DNA from: Orientallactaga sibirica
Taxonomy: Eukaryota; Chordata; Mammalia; Rodentia; Dipodidae
Length of the DNA: 64,000 nt
Direction of reading: 5' to 3'
Assembly: GCA_036365145.1 (NCBI GenBank)
Contig: JAEOAD010002183.1
Location: forward strand, 1,798,001-1,862,000
In this document: positions 33,869 to 44,985 of the stretch, in pieces
Numbering within the stretch: the stretch's first letter is position 1
How the letters are laid out: each line of letters opens with the position of its first letter
Translations under genes and position numbers: made by a program
The notes under the pieces: model-generated
The model's input: the letters and a program-made list of their open reading frames with translations, nothing else
What the model was told of the DNA's origin: nothing
The model's database searches: none

Positions 33869-33951
33869 TCTAGATGTATTTTTTTTTCCTTACACCCACA
33901 CACATTTAGTTATCTCTTGGTTATTATCACTACTTTAAAAAAATGTGCTAC

Positions 33952-34139
33952 TGGGGCTGGAGAGATGGCTCAGTAGTTAAGGCACTTGCCTGTAAAGCCT
34001 AGTGACTGGAATTTGATTCCTCAGTACTGGCCTAAACCCATATGCACAAAGTGGCACATGCATGTGGAACTCATTTGTAGTAGCTATTGGCTCTAGCATG
34101 CCCATTCTTTCTCCCTTCCTCTCTCTTTTTCTGAAAAAC
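33952..34139 (+). mobile_element. DIP SINE
   Basis: Head GGGGCTGGAGAGATGGCTCA, degraded box B GGAATTTGATTCC, AAAGTGGCACATGCATGTGG. A perfect 11-bp TSD (AAATGTGCTAC at 33941-33951 and 34140-34150). Confidence 0.92.
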
Positions 34140-34523
34140 AAATGTGCTACAAACAATTATCTTAATTTTCCAAAATAAGAACCAGATACAGAATGATGAA
34201 ATCACTTGCAGGAATCACCCCACAGAGCCAGACACTGCGAATTGTGCTTTACCACTGCTTGTGGTAAAAGCAGAATCTTGGTTTAAGCCAGTAAGAGAAA
34301 GCTGACAACTTTCTTTTTGTGTAAAGTGGCTTTTAGTTCATGGAGTGGGTATACCATTCTCTGTGCTCAGATAAAGGTTAGTATATCATTGTAAAATGCA
34401 GAGGCAGCCAGGGCTTTGTCTCTGAGGTAATAAAGCCTAAGTGATTTCTGTACAACATGGGGTTGGTAATATTCTGCTGCAGTGAGCTCTATAAACCTGC
34501 CTCCTCTAAAAGCATGCACTTCT

Positions 34524-34682
34524 GGGGCTGGAGAGATGGCTTAGTGGTTAAGTTGCTTGCTTGCAAAAGCCAAAGGACCCAGGTTCAACTCCCCAGTACC
34601 CATGTAAGCCAGATGCACAAGGGGGCACAAGCATCTGGAGTTTGTTTGCAGTGGCTGGAGGCCCTGGCACATGCTGCCTATT

Positions 34683-34722
<40 letters not shown>

Positions 34723-34751
34723 AAATAAATAAAAATATAATATATGTTTTT
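34524..34751 (+). mobile_element. DIP SINE, young-looking
   Basis: The full family sequence with box B GGTTCAACTCC, (TC)n of about 30 bases and (AAAT)n. A perfect 16-bp TSD (AAAAGCATGCACTTCT at 34508-34523 and 34752-34767). ORFs on both strands here are SINE shadows. Confidence 0.96.
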
Positions 34752-34767
34752 AAAAGCATGCACTTCT

Positions 34768-36527
34768 TCCTTCACCAGAAACATTAGGTCACAAGGCCAG
34801 TCTCATCTGCATCTTCATAATGCTGTTTATCTTCTTCCTGCAGGCAGGAGATGGAGCTGAGGATTAAGTAACCAAACTGGGTTCCAGTGAGGATACGTCC
34901 TTGACTAACAATACTTTCAGAATCATTCAGATACCTCTGATTTATCACTAAGCCCTCTGCAGCCATTTATTTGTGACCAGCTTTTCAGGGATGGAACATC
35001 CACTATGTGCCTGTTATTGGGCATTATCACCCAGCTAATGAAGTGTGAGAACATGGGATCCATGAATCTGAAGGAGATTACAGGAGAGTGTATGGATGTC
35101 AGCAGCTATTATGCAAAACAGTCTTGTTTTGTCCTACTGTCTGTGCTCTCTTCACTCAGATTCCATCATTTCCCTCTCCCACAATTCTCTTTACTTACCA
35201 TTGCAAGTTTTCATACCTACTCCCACCCACTCTCTCTCCCTTAAGTAGGTTTCATACAAAACTAGGAGCAGGGATAGCAAGTGGATAGATACTTATGGCT
35301 TTGCAGTGCTGAGTAGTTAATTCAGTCACATTAGGGACACAGTTATGTTAGGAACAGGGCAGGTCAGCATATTGTCTGATGATATTTTAGTTGACCCATA
35401 AAGTCTAAACTGTGTCACAAATCATAAATCTTATTGTATTCAGAGTTGAACCCACATGAAAGTAGTCAATGTCACCTGCCCCCAGTCCCCACATAGCACA
35501 CGTATTATGCCCAGGGAAAACAGGAGGATGGTCAGTGATATATTGTTTCAACATCTTTGATAATATTTTCAAAATTAAGAATCTGTGCACCTGGTAATCC
35601 AGTCATTATATGTTGTGGATTCTATCCTAAGAGGAAAGAAAAAAATTTTCTAGTATGGAGGGAAATATTAAAAGGGTACTTACTGCAACATAGCAATCTA
35701 TAGTTTAAAAAATCAACATGGAAAACAATATACATTTTTAGCAATAAGAAGTATTTTAAGAAAACTGTAAAAATGAGTTCCATTTGTGTGCATTAACATG
35801 GATGACCACACAGATTATTAAGTGAAGAAAGTGAGTTGCAGAAAATGCATGCAATATTTTTGTCCAAACTTTAAACAGTATCCCAGAAATATATTACATC
35901 AAAATAATATCATCTGTAAGTTTGAGGCAGTTCATTGGCAGAACTATAATGTGAAAGTAAGTTTGGACTAAAAGCTGGGTAGGTTTCAAACTAGCTATCC
36001 TTGGAGATAGGAAATGAACTTCACCTTAGGGACTGCCCTGTCTAACCTTTCACTACCTTGGTAATCTTCATGAAGTAAAAATACCACTCCAGAGATATAC
36101 CTGAAAGTTTGGGTTCCCATGGAACTAGAATGTTGAAGGCCAGAATTAAGGAAAGCATTTCAGATTTCAGATGTGTGTTTGTTTTTCACCTGGATCTAAA
36201 GAATCTTAATTTCCAGAAGGTTTGGGGATGGGGGATGAGGAAGAATAGCATAGTGTATGAAGGCATCTAGAGACCTGGCCACTCTTTCTTCCCTTTTAAT
36301 GTCCAGTCAAAAAAAAATCACTATCTTTAACATATATGCACTTCCTAAATTACCAAGAGGCAATTGGTCATGGTGATGACTATAGTATTTGCGATGAACC
36401 AGACAGTGATCCAAGGTGTTTGCATAAACCAGTTCACTTGATTCTCATGACAACATACAAGGGAGATACTAATTGGTATTGGTCTCATTGCATGCAAATA
36501 GGCAGCAAACTAATAACAAAGGTAGAA
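34768..36527. other. Unassigned DNA with an old L1 3' fragment
   Basis: 35560-35900 resembles an ancient sense L1 3' end (CATTAACATGGATGACC, then ATTATTAAGTGAAGAAAGTG). 36380-36527 is MIR-like in reverse. The rest is not recognised; no gene. Confidence 0.4.
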
Positions 36528-36690
36528 GGGACTGGCAAGATGGCTCAGTGGATAAATACTTGCCACACAGGCATGAGGACCCGAGTTCAGATCCCCAGCA
36601 TCAATGTGTGCTAGCTAGCTTCTCTAGGCCAAGCAGTGAGCTCTATATTCATCGAGAGACCTTGCCTCAAAAAGACAAACAAACAAAAAG
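36528..36690 (+). mobile_element. B4-like SINE with shortened B1 arm
   Basis: GGGACTGGCAAGATGGCTCA, CATGAGGACCCGAGTTCAGA (box-B-like), AGCAGTGAGCTCTATATTCA and GAGAGACCTTGCCTCAAAAA. This is an ID-type head plus a truncated B1 arm, not DIP. Confidence 0.65.
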
Positions 36691-37380
36691 AGTCAGGCTA
36701 AAGAACTCAGAAACATCTGCATACCCATGTTTCTTATTTTTCTTGTCCTTACAGAAGATACTTGAAGCTTTCGGTTTCTCAGAGCTCACCCACTGCTGGT
36801 CACCTAATTGTCCTTACCATTTGAATTGTTTAATGTACCTGAAGAGTTGGTTCAGAGAACACACACTCTATGATTATGTCCTTCCCTCTTGAAATCTCCT
36901 CCCTTCTTTCCTATCTTGCGATGGAAACAAGCTGCTTGTATAAGCAGAGCACTGTGCTAGCTGCTCCACTACAGGACTGCAAAGGCAAACTGAACACTCA
37001 CAAAGCTTGCTTCTTCCCAACCATGTTCCTAACAAGTGCCACTTTCCAGAGGTATCTGTAAAATTAGCCTGTGAGTACTGGCTTGCCTCTAAAATCACTT
37101 GCCTGGGGGAGGAGGAGGAGATAGGCATGTAAGTGTTCTTTCCTCTAAAGAAGACTTGTCCTCAGTGTCAAGCACAGTAATTAAACATTTCTTGCCTTCA
37201 AGAATTATGGGGAGAAAAATATCCTTAAGTAGAGAGGACCAATTTTGCCACTTTGCAACAGTCACTTAACTTGCTGAACCTTAGTTTCATCATTTGTAAA
37301 AGGGACCAGTAGTTGTTGCCCTACTTATTCCACAAGCTTGTATCCAAGTAAGAACCAGGACTTCTGGATTCACATCCATG
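36691..37380. other. Unassigned DNA with a MIR fragment
   Basis: 37232-37325 matches MIR (CAGTCACTTAACTTGCTGAA, TTAGTTTCATCATTTGTAAA). The rest is unassigned. Confidence 0.45.
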
Positions 37381-37385
37381 GTGGC

Positions 37386-38657
37386 TGTAGCCATTATCAA
37401 CTCACTGCTGAGATAAACAAAACACCTGACCAGAAGCAGCTTATAGGAGAAAAGGATTTATTTTGGCTTACAGTTTTGAGGGGAAGCTTCAACATGGCGG
37501 GAAAGCATGGCAAAGCAGACAGCAGAGTGTCACATCTTGTCACATAAGCTGGGAGGAAGCAGCAAGTGTATGATAGCTAGCTCTGGCAAGAGGAAGGCTC
37601 ACCTATACAGTCTCAAGGCCCACCTCTATGACACACCTCCTCCAAGGTGCCACCTCCCAAAGGCTCCACTAACCAGGGCCTAAGTATGAGACTTAATCAC
37701 AAACATAAAATGCTATGGAGGACATTTACATTCAAACCACCACATTCTGCTCCTGACCCCCATAGGCTGTAAGCCATTTCATGATGCAAAGTGCACTCTT
37801 TTTCAACTTTAAAAGTCCAGTCTTTGTCAATCCCAACACTGTTCAAAAGTATGAAGTGTCTCAGCTATGAGCCCTGTAAAATCAAAACACTTCTAACACA
37901 TAAAGACACAGAGCAAACATTCACATTCCAAATAGAGGAATGGGAGCACAGCCAAGAAAGACTGGATCAGTGCAAGATTAAAAATCAGCAAGGCAAACAT
38001 CAGCTCTTGCAGATCCATGTCTGGCATCTGAGACGCTGATGAAATCCTTTGTGCTCCAAAAGGTTTGGTCAATTCTATGCATTCAGCTGCACTGCTGAGC
38101 TCCAAAATTCTGGAGTCTCCACTGCAACCCACAGTTCATCTTCACAACTTCACACAAGGGGCTTCAGGGGCTTCAGTGCAGGGACTATGCCCCTGCTTCG
38201 CATAAAAATCCTCAGCGCCTGGGCTTGGTGGCACACGCTTTTAATCCCAGCACTCGTGAGGCAGAGGTAGAAGGATCACCATGAGTTCGAGGCCACTCTG
38301 AGAATACAGAGTGAATTCCAGGTCAGCCTGGGCTAGAGTGAGACCCTATCTTGAAAAACAAAACAAAACAAAAAATCCTCAGTGGCTTCTGGGAACACTT
38401 TACAGCTTCATAACCTTCTATTTCCTGCATTTGTTCTACTTCCAAAACCAGTACCAGGTGTCACATTAGCTAGGAGGGTGCAGTAAGTGTGTTAACTAGT
38501 ACTGGCAAGGGAGCTCACCTGTAAAGTCCCAAGGCCTGTCCTCAGTGACACTCCTCTCCAAGGTTCCACTGCCCAAATGCTCACCAGTTGGGGTTAAGTA
38601 TAGCTTACTCACAAACACAAGAGGCTGTGGAAGACATTTTACATTCAAATGACCACA
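37386..38657 (-). mobile_element. MaLR-type (ORR1-like) LTR element, partly deleted
   Basis: Same family and orientation as 780-2876. The complete 3' LTR is 37386-37744 (minus-strand start TGTGGTGGTTTGAATGTAAA). The adjoining polypurine tract is the complement of 37745-37766 (GGGGGTCAGGAGCAGAA). The internal region is 37767-38460, and a 5' LTR fragment is 38461-38657. The U5 end of the 5' LTR and the primer site are deleted. The flanks GTGGC (37381-37385) and ATGGC (38658-38662) are a 5-bp TSD with one mismatch. Non-coding; a B1 sits inside. Confidence 0.8.
38216..38370 (+). mobile_element. B1 SINE inside the MaLR element
   Basis: GCCTGGGCTTGGTGGCACAC, CTTTTAATCCCAGCACTCGT, GAGTTCGAGG and GAATTCCAGGTCAGCCTGGG, tail (AAAAC)n. 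A perfect 12-bp TSD (AAAAATCCTCAG at 38204-38215 and 38371-38382). Confidence 0.96.
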
Positions 38658-38662
38658 ATGGC

Positions 38663-39378
38663 CATTCATTTACCCATCATTCATTCATTCAATATACATT
38701 GTATCATGTAAGAGTTAGCTGTGAAAGTTTATATACACAAACACTGTACACACACACACACACACACATGCATGCACGCACATACACGCATGGAAGGCTG
38801 GAGGAGGGGAGAATGGTACTACAAATTGGGAAAGAAAACTGAAAGGCAGAGAAATGAAGTAATTAAACACATGGTAAAAGCAGAGACCTATGATATCCTT
38901 TGGCCACATAATCTAATATTTTTCATGGCATCCAGTTCCTCTTTGGGTAATAATTCTCAAGGTTTCCTTAAAAACAGAACCAAGGTAATTCATGATACAT
39001 ACTTTGGCATAAGGAATATAAATTGATAGTACTTTGAATCTGTAAAGTGCTTCTCCATAGTGTTGGATTTTATGTTTGAAGTACCTGGAAGAGGTAATGA
39101 TATGAAAGAGGAGGAAACAGTGTTTCTTGGACCAGAAAACAACATGTGACAGAAGACAAGTAAAATCATACCTGAGCAAAGGTTTCCTGTATTCTAGGGC
39201 AAATTTGACTTCTCCATCAGAGGAAGTTACCCAGTACAAATGATTTTGTTGTCATATGGAAACTGAAGGTTTCTTGTAGTCAGATAATATTGCTGATCAT
39301 TCCAGAAATCACTTCATGTACATGTTAATTTCACAAGCATTAACTAGGGAAAGAAAATTAAACGTGCCCAGAGAGACG
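38663..39378. other. Unassigned DNA
   Basis: (CA)n at about 38749-38768 followed by CATG/CACGCA-rich sequence. No gene or other repeat. Confidence 0.4.
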
Positions 39379-39390
39379 ACTGAAATAGTG

Positions 39391-39643
39391 GGCTGGAGAG
39401 ATGGCTTAGCAGTTAAGGCGCATGCCTACAAAGCCTAAGGAGCCCTGCTGGATTCCCCAGGACCCACGTAAGCCAGATGCACATAGTGGCGCATGCATCT
39501 GGAGTTCATTTGCAGTGGCTAGAGGCCCTGGTGCGTCCATTCTGACTCACTCACTCTCTCTCACTCTCTCTCTTCCTCTCCCTGTCTCTAATAAATAAAT
39601 TAATTAAATAAATAATGTAAAATCTTTTTTTTTAAAAAAAAAA
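39391..39643 (+). mobile_element. DIP SINE
   Basis: GGCTGGAGAGATGGCTTAGC, CCACGTAAGCCAGATGCACA, GCGCATGCATCTGGAGTTCA, (TC)n and an AAATAAATTAATTAAAT tail. A 12-bp TSD with one mismatch (ACTGAAATAGTG at 39379-39390, ACTGAACTAGTG at 39644-39655). Confidence 0.93.
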
Positions 39644-39703
39644 ACTGAACTAGTGATTAGAAGGCTTTTATATACTGAAGTGATGGGAAATTCCATGTGT
39701 GTT

Positions 39704-39890
39704 TTTAAAAATTTATTTATTTGTTTGTGAGAGGAAGGGGCAGAGAGAAATAGGCCCAGTAGGGCCTCCAGCCACTGCAAACAAATTCCAGACATATGTG
39801 CCCCCTTGTGCATCTGGCTTATGTGGGTCCTGGGTAATGGAACCGGGGTCCTTGGGCTTTGCAGGCAAACGCCTTAACCGCTAAGCCATT
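39704..39890 (-). mobile_element. DIP SINE (antisense), 5'-truncated
   Basis: Tail TTTATTTATTTGTTTGTGAG, CCTCCAGCCACTGCAAACAA, CCCCCTTGTGCATCTGGCTT and AACGCCTTAACCGCTAAGCC. The head breaks off before the usual CATCTCTCCAGCCC, just upstream of the CpG-rich segment. Confidence 0.88.
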
Positions 39891-39949
39891 AAGTAAGGAA
39901 TATGGGTTAGCCCAGTCTGCCCCTGTCACATCCAGGAGTGAGAAGAAGC

Positions 39950-40380
39950 AGAAGGCCGCCTCCTAGGTCTGTCGTGCATGGAGTGATTGTCCTGGAGGCT
40001 ACAGTGGACCGAGGACTTTGTCACCGCGTCACGACTTGGAGGAGAGTTCACCAAGCTCCGGCTCCTTGGACCACGGCCAGCATCTGGGTGCGCGCACCGC
40101 AGGGCAGGGAGAGGCTGGGATCCAGCAGTTCTCTGCAAGACCCAGCGCGGCCAGCAGAGCCCCGCCCCTGCAGCCTCCTACCCGCTCCCTATTGGCCAAC
40201 CACATGCCACTCAGCGGAAGCGCGCGTCAGCTGCGCATGCGCTCCATCCACTTCCAGGTGCTTGGCCGCACACCTGGGTCTGGGCAGGCTCCTTCAGCCG
40301 TGCAGTCTTGGCGGACCTGAGTGAGCCCCTTCTCCCTGGAGTGTCACTCTGTGGGGTGGCAGCGCGGCCAAAATGAGAGG
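39950..40380. promoter_or_regulatory. CpG-island-like promoter with NRF1, CCAAT and GC boxes
   Basis: I count about 26 CpGs in roughly 420 bases, against near-absence elsewhere in the window. It contains a GC box (CCCCGCCCC, 40160-40168), an inverted CCAAT box (ATTGG, 40191-40195, within the palindrome TTGGCCAA) and a palindromic NRF1 site (TGCGCATGCGC, 40232-40242). Possible 5' splice sites on the plus strand follow at 40258 (CAG/GTGCTT) and 40321 (TGA/GTGAGC). This arrangement is typical of TATA-less housekeeping, germline or bidirectional promoters. All frames are open because of GC content, so no coding start can be chosen. Direction is undecided, slightly favouring plus. Confidence 0.65.
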
Positions 40381-42600
40381 ATAATGACTTCCCCCTCAAA
40401 CACGTGCGGAGATTTTGAAAGGAGGGCTCCATCGAGACAGACCTCAGTCTTCTGTTGCTCGGGTAGCATGAATTCAGTTACACTGTTCTAAGTTCCTCGG
40501 CTGTGAAAAGGGGACAGTAACAGCTGCTTTATAAAGCAGAGGAGACAGGCACAAGAGCTGGTCACGGGTTGTAGCTTATGAACAGTGTTTGTGCAAGTCT
40601 CCAGGCCCTCTGACTTCCTTGGTGAGACTATGCAATACTTGTGATTCTCAGAGGCTTAGAGACTTTGGAGAACCTGAGCCATAGTCAAGGGGTTTGGGGA
40701 GTTCTCATGTAGGGGAAGCTAGAGATCGTCTCCGGGAACAATAAACATTAGGTGGCTCATATATATTAGCTTACTTAGTCTTCATAATGACCTGAGAGAT
40801 ACATTCCCACTGTAATTACCATTTCAAGGATGAGCCTTTCTAAGATTAAACAGCTAAGAAAGTATGGGAGCTGAGATGTACTACAAACTAGCTAATAAAG
40901 CCTCCAGCTAATATACTGTTGTACAAATGTGATTTGTGCAAGAAATATCTTTGATAATGATATCTGCACCATAGTTTACAAGATAGCTCTATTAAAATCC
41001 AGAAAGGAAGGAGAAGAAAAAAATGAAAATAAAAATAACAGAGGAAGCAAAGTCCTAAGCTGTAGACAGACTAACTACACGGACACTGCTGGGAACACAG
41101 GTTGTGGAAGCCACGTGAGGAATTCTTTCTGAGTGCTTTGAATGCTCACTGTCTTAGAGGCTCCATGGAGCTCTGTGCTCTGGAAGAGAGAGAGACTAAA
41201 TGACAGGACTGGAACCGAATGTAGGAGGCGTCTTTCTCACCACATAGCTCCCAGGAGATGCATAGCTCACCTCCTGATGATGATTTTAAAGACTTCTTGA
41301 GAAAATGATAATATTCCATTACCTCATGGTTATAAAGCAAACTTTGTGCCTCAGTCAACAGGTGTCACTGAACAAGACAAAGTAAGATTAGGAGAGAAGC
41401 GGCAGCTAATAGATCAGAGGATCCCAAGGACTTAAACTGAAGGTTAAACCACGTAAGACGTAGTGGAAACTTGGTTCCCTGGAGGAAGGAAAGGTATAAT
41501 GTCTACAGGGGAAGCCAGAAGTGATTCTCCCTTGATGCCATGAAGAGCTCCTGTGAGGTAGACAGTCTTGGTAGCTATTTGCAGCCCTGAGTCAGAGCTT
41601 CTGTATGCCAAGAGCAATGTTCTTAGTTGCCTGAGTAAAATACCCTAGTGTTTAGACTTCATGCCTCCCTTTTAACGCCTTGTGTTTCTCTACCTTTCCA
41701 TGGTAAGGTAATATGGAGTGTGAGAAAGAAGCCAAGTGGAGTCTGACTTTTGGTCAATGGTATATGATAATTGAATGGCTGGTGGCAAAAGGAAAGGCCT
41801 GTGGGAGGCAATCCCATTCCCATCCCCTTTTCTGGTCCTTTAGACCAGTTATCAATCACTGGTCTCTGGGGCTGGATGGACATTAGAAAAGTAAGGCTAG
41901 TACTGGGTTTCAGATTTTCCAAGTGGTTGATCAACATCCTGAAATGATTCTTTGAGTAACACTAAATAAAATGCAATACTGAATACAGATGGAAACCTGA
42001 GGCGATTCCTATGAAGAAATACTGGAATACTGGTTATAATATTTGAGTGGTGTAAGTACAGACATTGGAGATGAGACAAGAAGCTAGAAGCCAGTGCACT
42101 CTTTGCACTGGACATGGAATAGAGTTTGGGGCATAGGTTTTGGATTAGGCAGCTCATAAGAACTTGCTCCTAGAATATTTGCTATATGAGATGTAAGCAG
42201 AGAAGCAAAGGCATAGGAATGAGCAGTCAAAAATGTGATTCTTTTTGCACAAAGGCAGGAGAGTCATTAAGAAGCAACTTAGGTCATGGTAGTAGGTTTG
42301 AGTGGTGGAGGCTGTACACTTCATGGGAGACCAGGAAGCCGAGAACAGTCCAGGAAACAGGGACAGTTATAAACATTAAAAACATGCCCATGAGCCCTAC
42401 TTCTGCACTACCATCTGGGAGCAAGTGTTCAAAGCATGAGCTTCTGGGAGCCATTTCTAATTCAACTCATGACACTGAGGGACCCTAAAAAAGGTGATTC
42501 CTGTGCAATATTACAGGCATTTGAGGGCCCAGCCAGGAAGTATGAGAAAAGAAGATCCTCCTGAGTAGCTTTGGAGACACAAAGCAGAAGATTAAGAGTG
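40381..42600. other. Unassigned DNA downstream of the CpG island
   Basis: MIR-like remnants at about 40440-40600 and 40750-40885. I cannot recognise an exon after the candidate promoter. Minus-strand ORFs at 41659-42157 have no family. Confidence 0.4.
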
Positions 42601-42606
42601 AGACAA

Positions 42607-42664
42607 GGGGGCCAGAGAGATGGCTCAGTGATGACACCATTTGCCTGCAAAGCCTAAGGTCCTG
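42607..42664 (+). mobile_element. Truncated DIP SINE head
   Basis: GGGGGCCAGAGAGATGGCTC, then TTTGCCTGCAAAGCCTAAGG. It stops before box B; the body and tail are absent, which is unusual because SINE truncations are normally 5'. Confidence 0.75.
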
Positions 42665-42738
42665 GAGCCTTTAGCTTAGTTGATTGGTGGGAGGGATTAA
42701 GAAACTATGGAGCTTTGGTATCTAGCAGTGAATATTTT

Positions 42739-43014
42739 TTAATTTATTTTTATTTTTTTGGAGAGAGACACAGAGGGGGACGGGGGAGAGGAAGACAGAG
42801 ATGGGCACACCAGCAGTGTCTCAGCTGCTGCGAATAAAATCCAGATGTGTGCGCCCCCTTATGGTCAATTGCGGCATTGCTCCCTTGCGTCACTTTGCAT
42901 CTGGCTAAACGTGGGACCTGGAGATTGGAACCGCTGGAGATTGGAACCAGTGTTCTTAGGCTCAGGAGGCAGGCGCCTTAACCCCTAAGCCATCTCTCCA
43001 GGCCAGCAGTGAAT
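42739..43014 (-). mobile_element. DIP SINE (antisense), enlarged by an insertion and a tandem duplication
   Basis: GGAGAGAGACACAGAGGGGG, GTGTGCGCCCCCTTATGG, ACCCCTAAGCCATCTCTCCA. About 35 extra bases (GGTCAATTGCGGCATTGC region) follow the CCCCCTT. The 16-bp unit CTGGAGATTGGAACCG/A is tandem at 42918-42933 and 42934-42949, duplicating box B. A 15-bp TSD with one mismatch (AGCAGTGAATATTTT at 42724-42738, AGCAGTGAATGTTTT at 43015-43029). Confidence 0.92.
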
Positions 43015-43029
43015 GTTTTAACAGATTTC

Positions 43030-43770
43030 AAACAATCCATTCAAAAGGGTAGTAGGATCTCCAGTTAAATAAAGCTCACCTTATTCATTCATTGAAACAG
43101 CAACGAAAAAAAACTCACTGAGCATTTCTCACATTTCAGTGATTGTGCTAGAGACACAAGGAACCCATGCATTCAGAATAAAGAAGTGAGAGGTGTGGTA
43201 GGCAGGTTATGGGAAAGGCCCTGGGAGAATAGAAAAGACACATGTCAGAGCTGCTATGAGGAAGGAAGAGAAAAGGTATAATCTCAGTCAAAGAAGGGTT
43301 TGATGTTGGAAAGATGAGTAATAACTAACCAAGTAGTATAGACAGGAAGGAAAGTTTCAGATAGAATCAGTAAGAGATGACCATATGATTGAAATATATA
43401 TGCTTTATTTAGTGTGACTAGAGGTGTATTGAGTCTGCAGAAAGGCACTTCTCAAAGTCATATTTCATGTTCACATAGCCAATTCTGTGTGAGGGATAGT
43501 GCCTGGCACCACAATACAAGCCTAGGAGATGATGAATTAAATAGGAGATGGGGTGAAGTTGAAATACACCAGAAATGTAAAGCCCTAGTCTTCCCAACTC
43601 CCATTAGTCTGAGTGGATGAGGTTTCAATGTATCACTTGGAATGTATGCCAGGAAACACAGCTACTTCTGGAAAGAGACACATTTATGTAACCTCTCTAT
43701 TTGTGTGGCTAAGTAGATGGTAAAGCAACGTCTTGCCTGGGAGACTGCAGCAGTCCCTTGTTTTCAACAA
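43030..43770. other. Unassigned DNA with an L2/MIR-like end
   Basis: 43100-43165 (ACTCACTGAGCATTTCTCAC, GTGATTGTGCTAGAGACACA) resembles an L2-type fragment. Nothing else recognised. Confidence 0.4.
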
Positions 43771-43779
43771 GTGTTATGA

Positions 43780-44830
43780 CTCTCTATAGAGCAGGGGATA
43801 AAACAGGTCTGGAACACTGCAATGAATGAGACCAGTAGAGTCCCTGCCTTCATTAGTAGGTCAGTTATCTGTCAATTTGTTGTTTATATCATTAGACAAA
43901 TATTTTCTAACTATAATTGAGATAAAGTGGAAAAGTGCAGGCAGATATAATAAGAGCATCTCTGAGGAACCTGGCCTGTCTTTGGGGGGTTAGAAAGGTG
44001 ACCAATAAGAGCTGCTTTAAAGGGTACTAGTATAAGTTGGATTGAATGAAAAGTAAGGAAGAGAGAGCCAAGAAGGAAGAGCACATTGAGGAGCTTACGG
44101 AAAAAACGGACTGGACTGTAACAGGAGGGACTATAACGGTGGCCGTGTTGATTTTTAAACTGTATTTTTCATGGTCCTCAAAAATATAATTAACTTACTA
44201 TCATTTTAATCCTCAAGACCCTATCACATGAGGCGGAAACCCACTTCTTCATTGTTTAATATAGTAACTGCCACATGCCTGACAGTGCCAAGCCCTGGAG
44301 ATTGAAGAGTGAGCCTCGTGAGCTCCTGGCATCTGACAGGCGAGCAGGGAAGCAGACCAGACACCATGAGCTCATCCTAAAGCACGCTTGCTTCTGCGAT
44401 GGAAGTGGGACGCATGCTCAGTGTACCAGGGAGCCATGCGCATGCCGGCCTACAGGTCTGCCCAGGCTCTCAGATGATGCAGCCTCTGAGAGATAAGGAT
44501 ATTCCACGGAGCAAAAAAGTGGCACAGGCAAAGACATAGAGCTTTAGAGAAGAACAAATGACATTCACAGAGCTGATGAGAATGAAATTAAGGAGATGAA
44601 GTTAAAAGCATGGGCAGGGCTTAAATGTCAAGGCATCTGGAAAAGAAGTTTATATTTATTCTGTAGCCAATGAGGCATTGGAAAGTTTTGGATCAGGAAC
44701 TGACATGATTGATGGATTGGAGCACTCCAAGAATAGAACAGTGGAGACCAGTAAGGGAGTGATTCAAATCAGTATTCCGGGGAAAGAGCTCCATGGAGCA
44801 GTGGTCAGGACCAGGAAGAAGATAAAACAA
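43780..44830 (+). repeat. L2 LINE remnant
   Basis: The ordered landmarks GAGGAACCTGGCCTGTCTTT, CAAAGACATAGAGC, TATTTATTCTGTAGCCAATG, GGATCAGGAACTGACATGAT and GAGACCAGTAAGGGAG are those of mammalian L2 3' regions. No reading frame survives. Confidence 0.6.
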
Positions 44831-44985
44831 AAGAGAGGCCCAGCTATGCAACTGATGGGTTTTGAGAGAGACTGGAGGAAGGGCCCAGGAAAATAAGTGA
44901 GGTGGGGAAATCTTGACCCCGAGAACTCCAACTCAAGGTAGTGTGTGGAAAGCAGCTGACTTGTAAATAAGATTTTAGGTTTCTT

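Noticed and set aside
38751..38790. CA/CATGCA tract considered as a possible CRISPR-like or regulatory array
   Set aside because: It is a simple dinucleotide microsatellite without spacers; CRISPR arrays are not expected in this nuclear DNA.
39938..40432. Overlapping 100-129 codon ORFs in the CpG-rich segment
   Set aside because: All three plus frames and the minus strand are open because of GC content. No frame shows domain or signal features.
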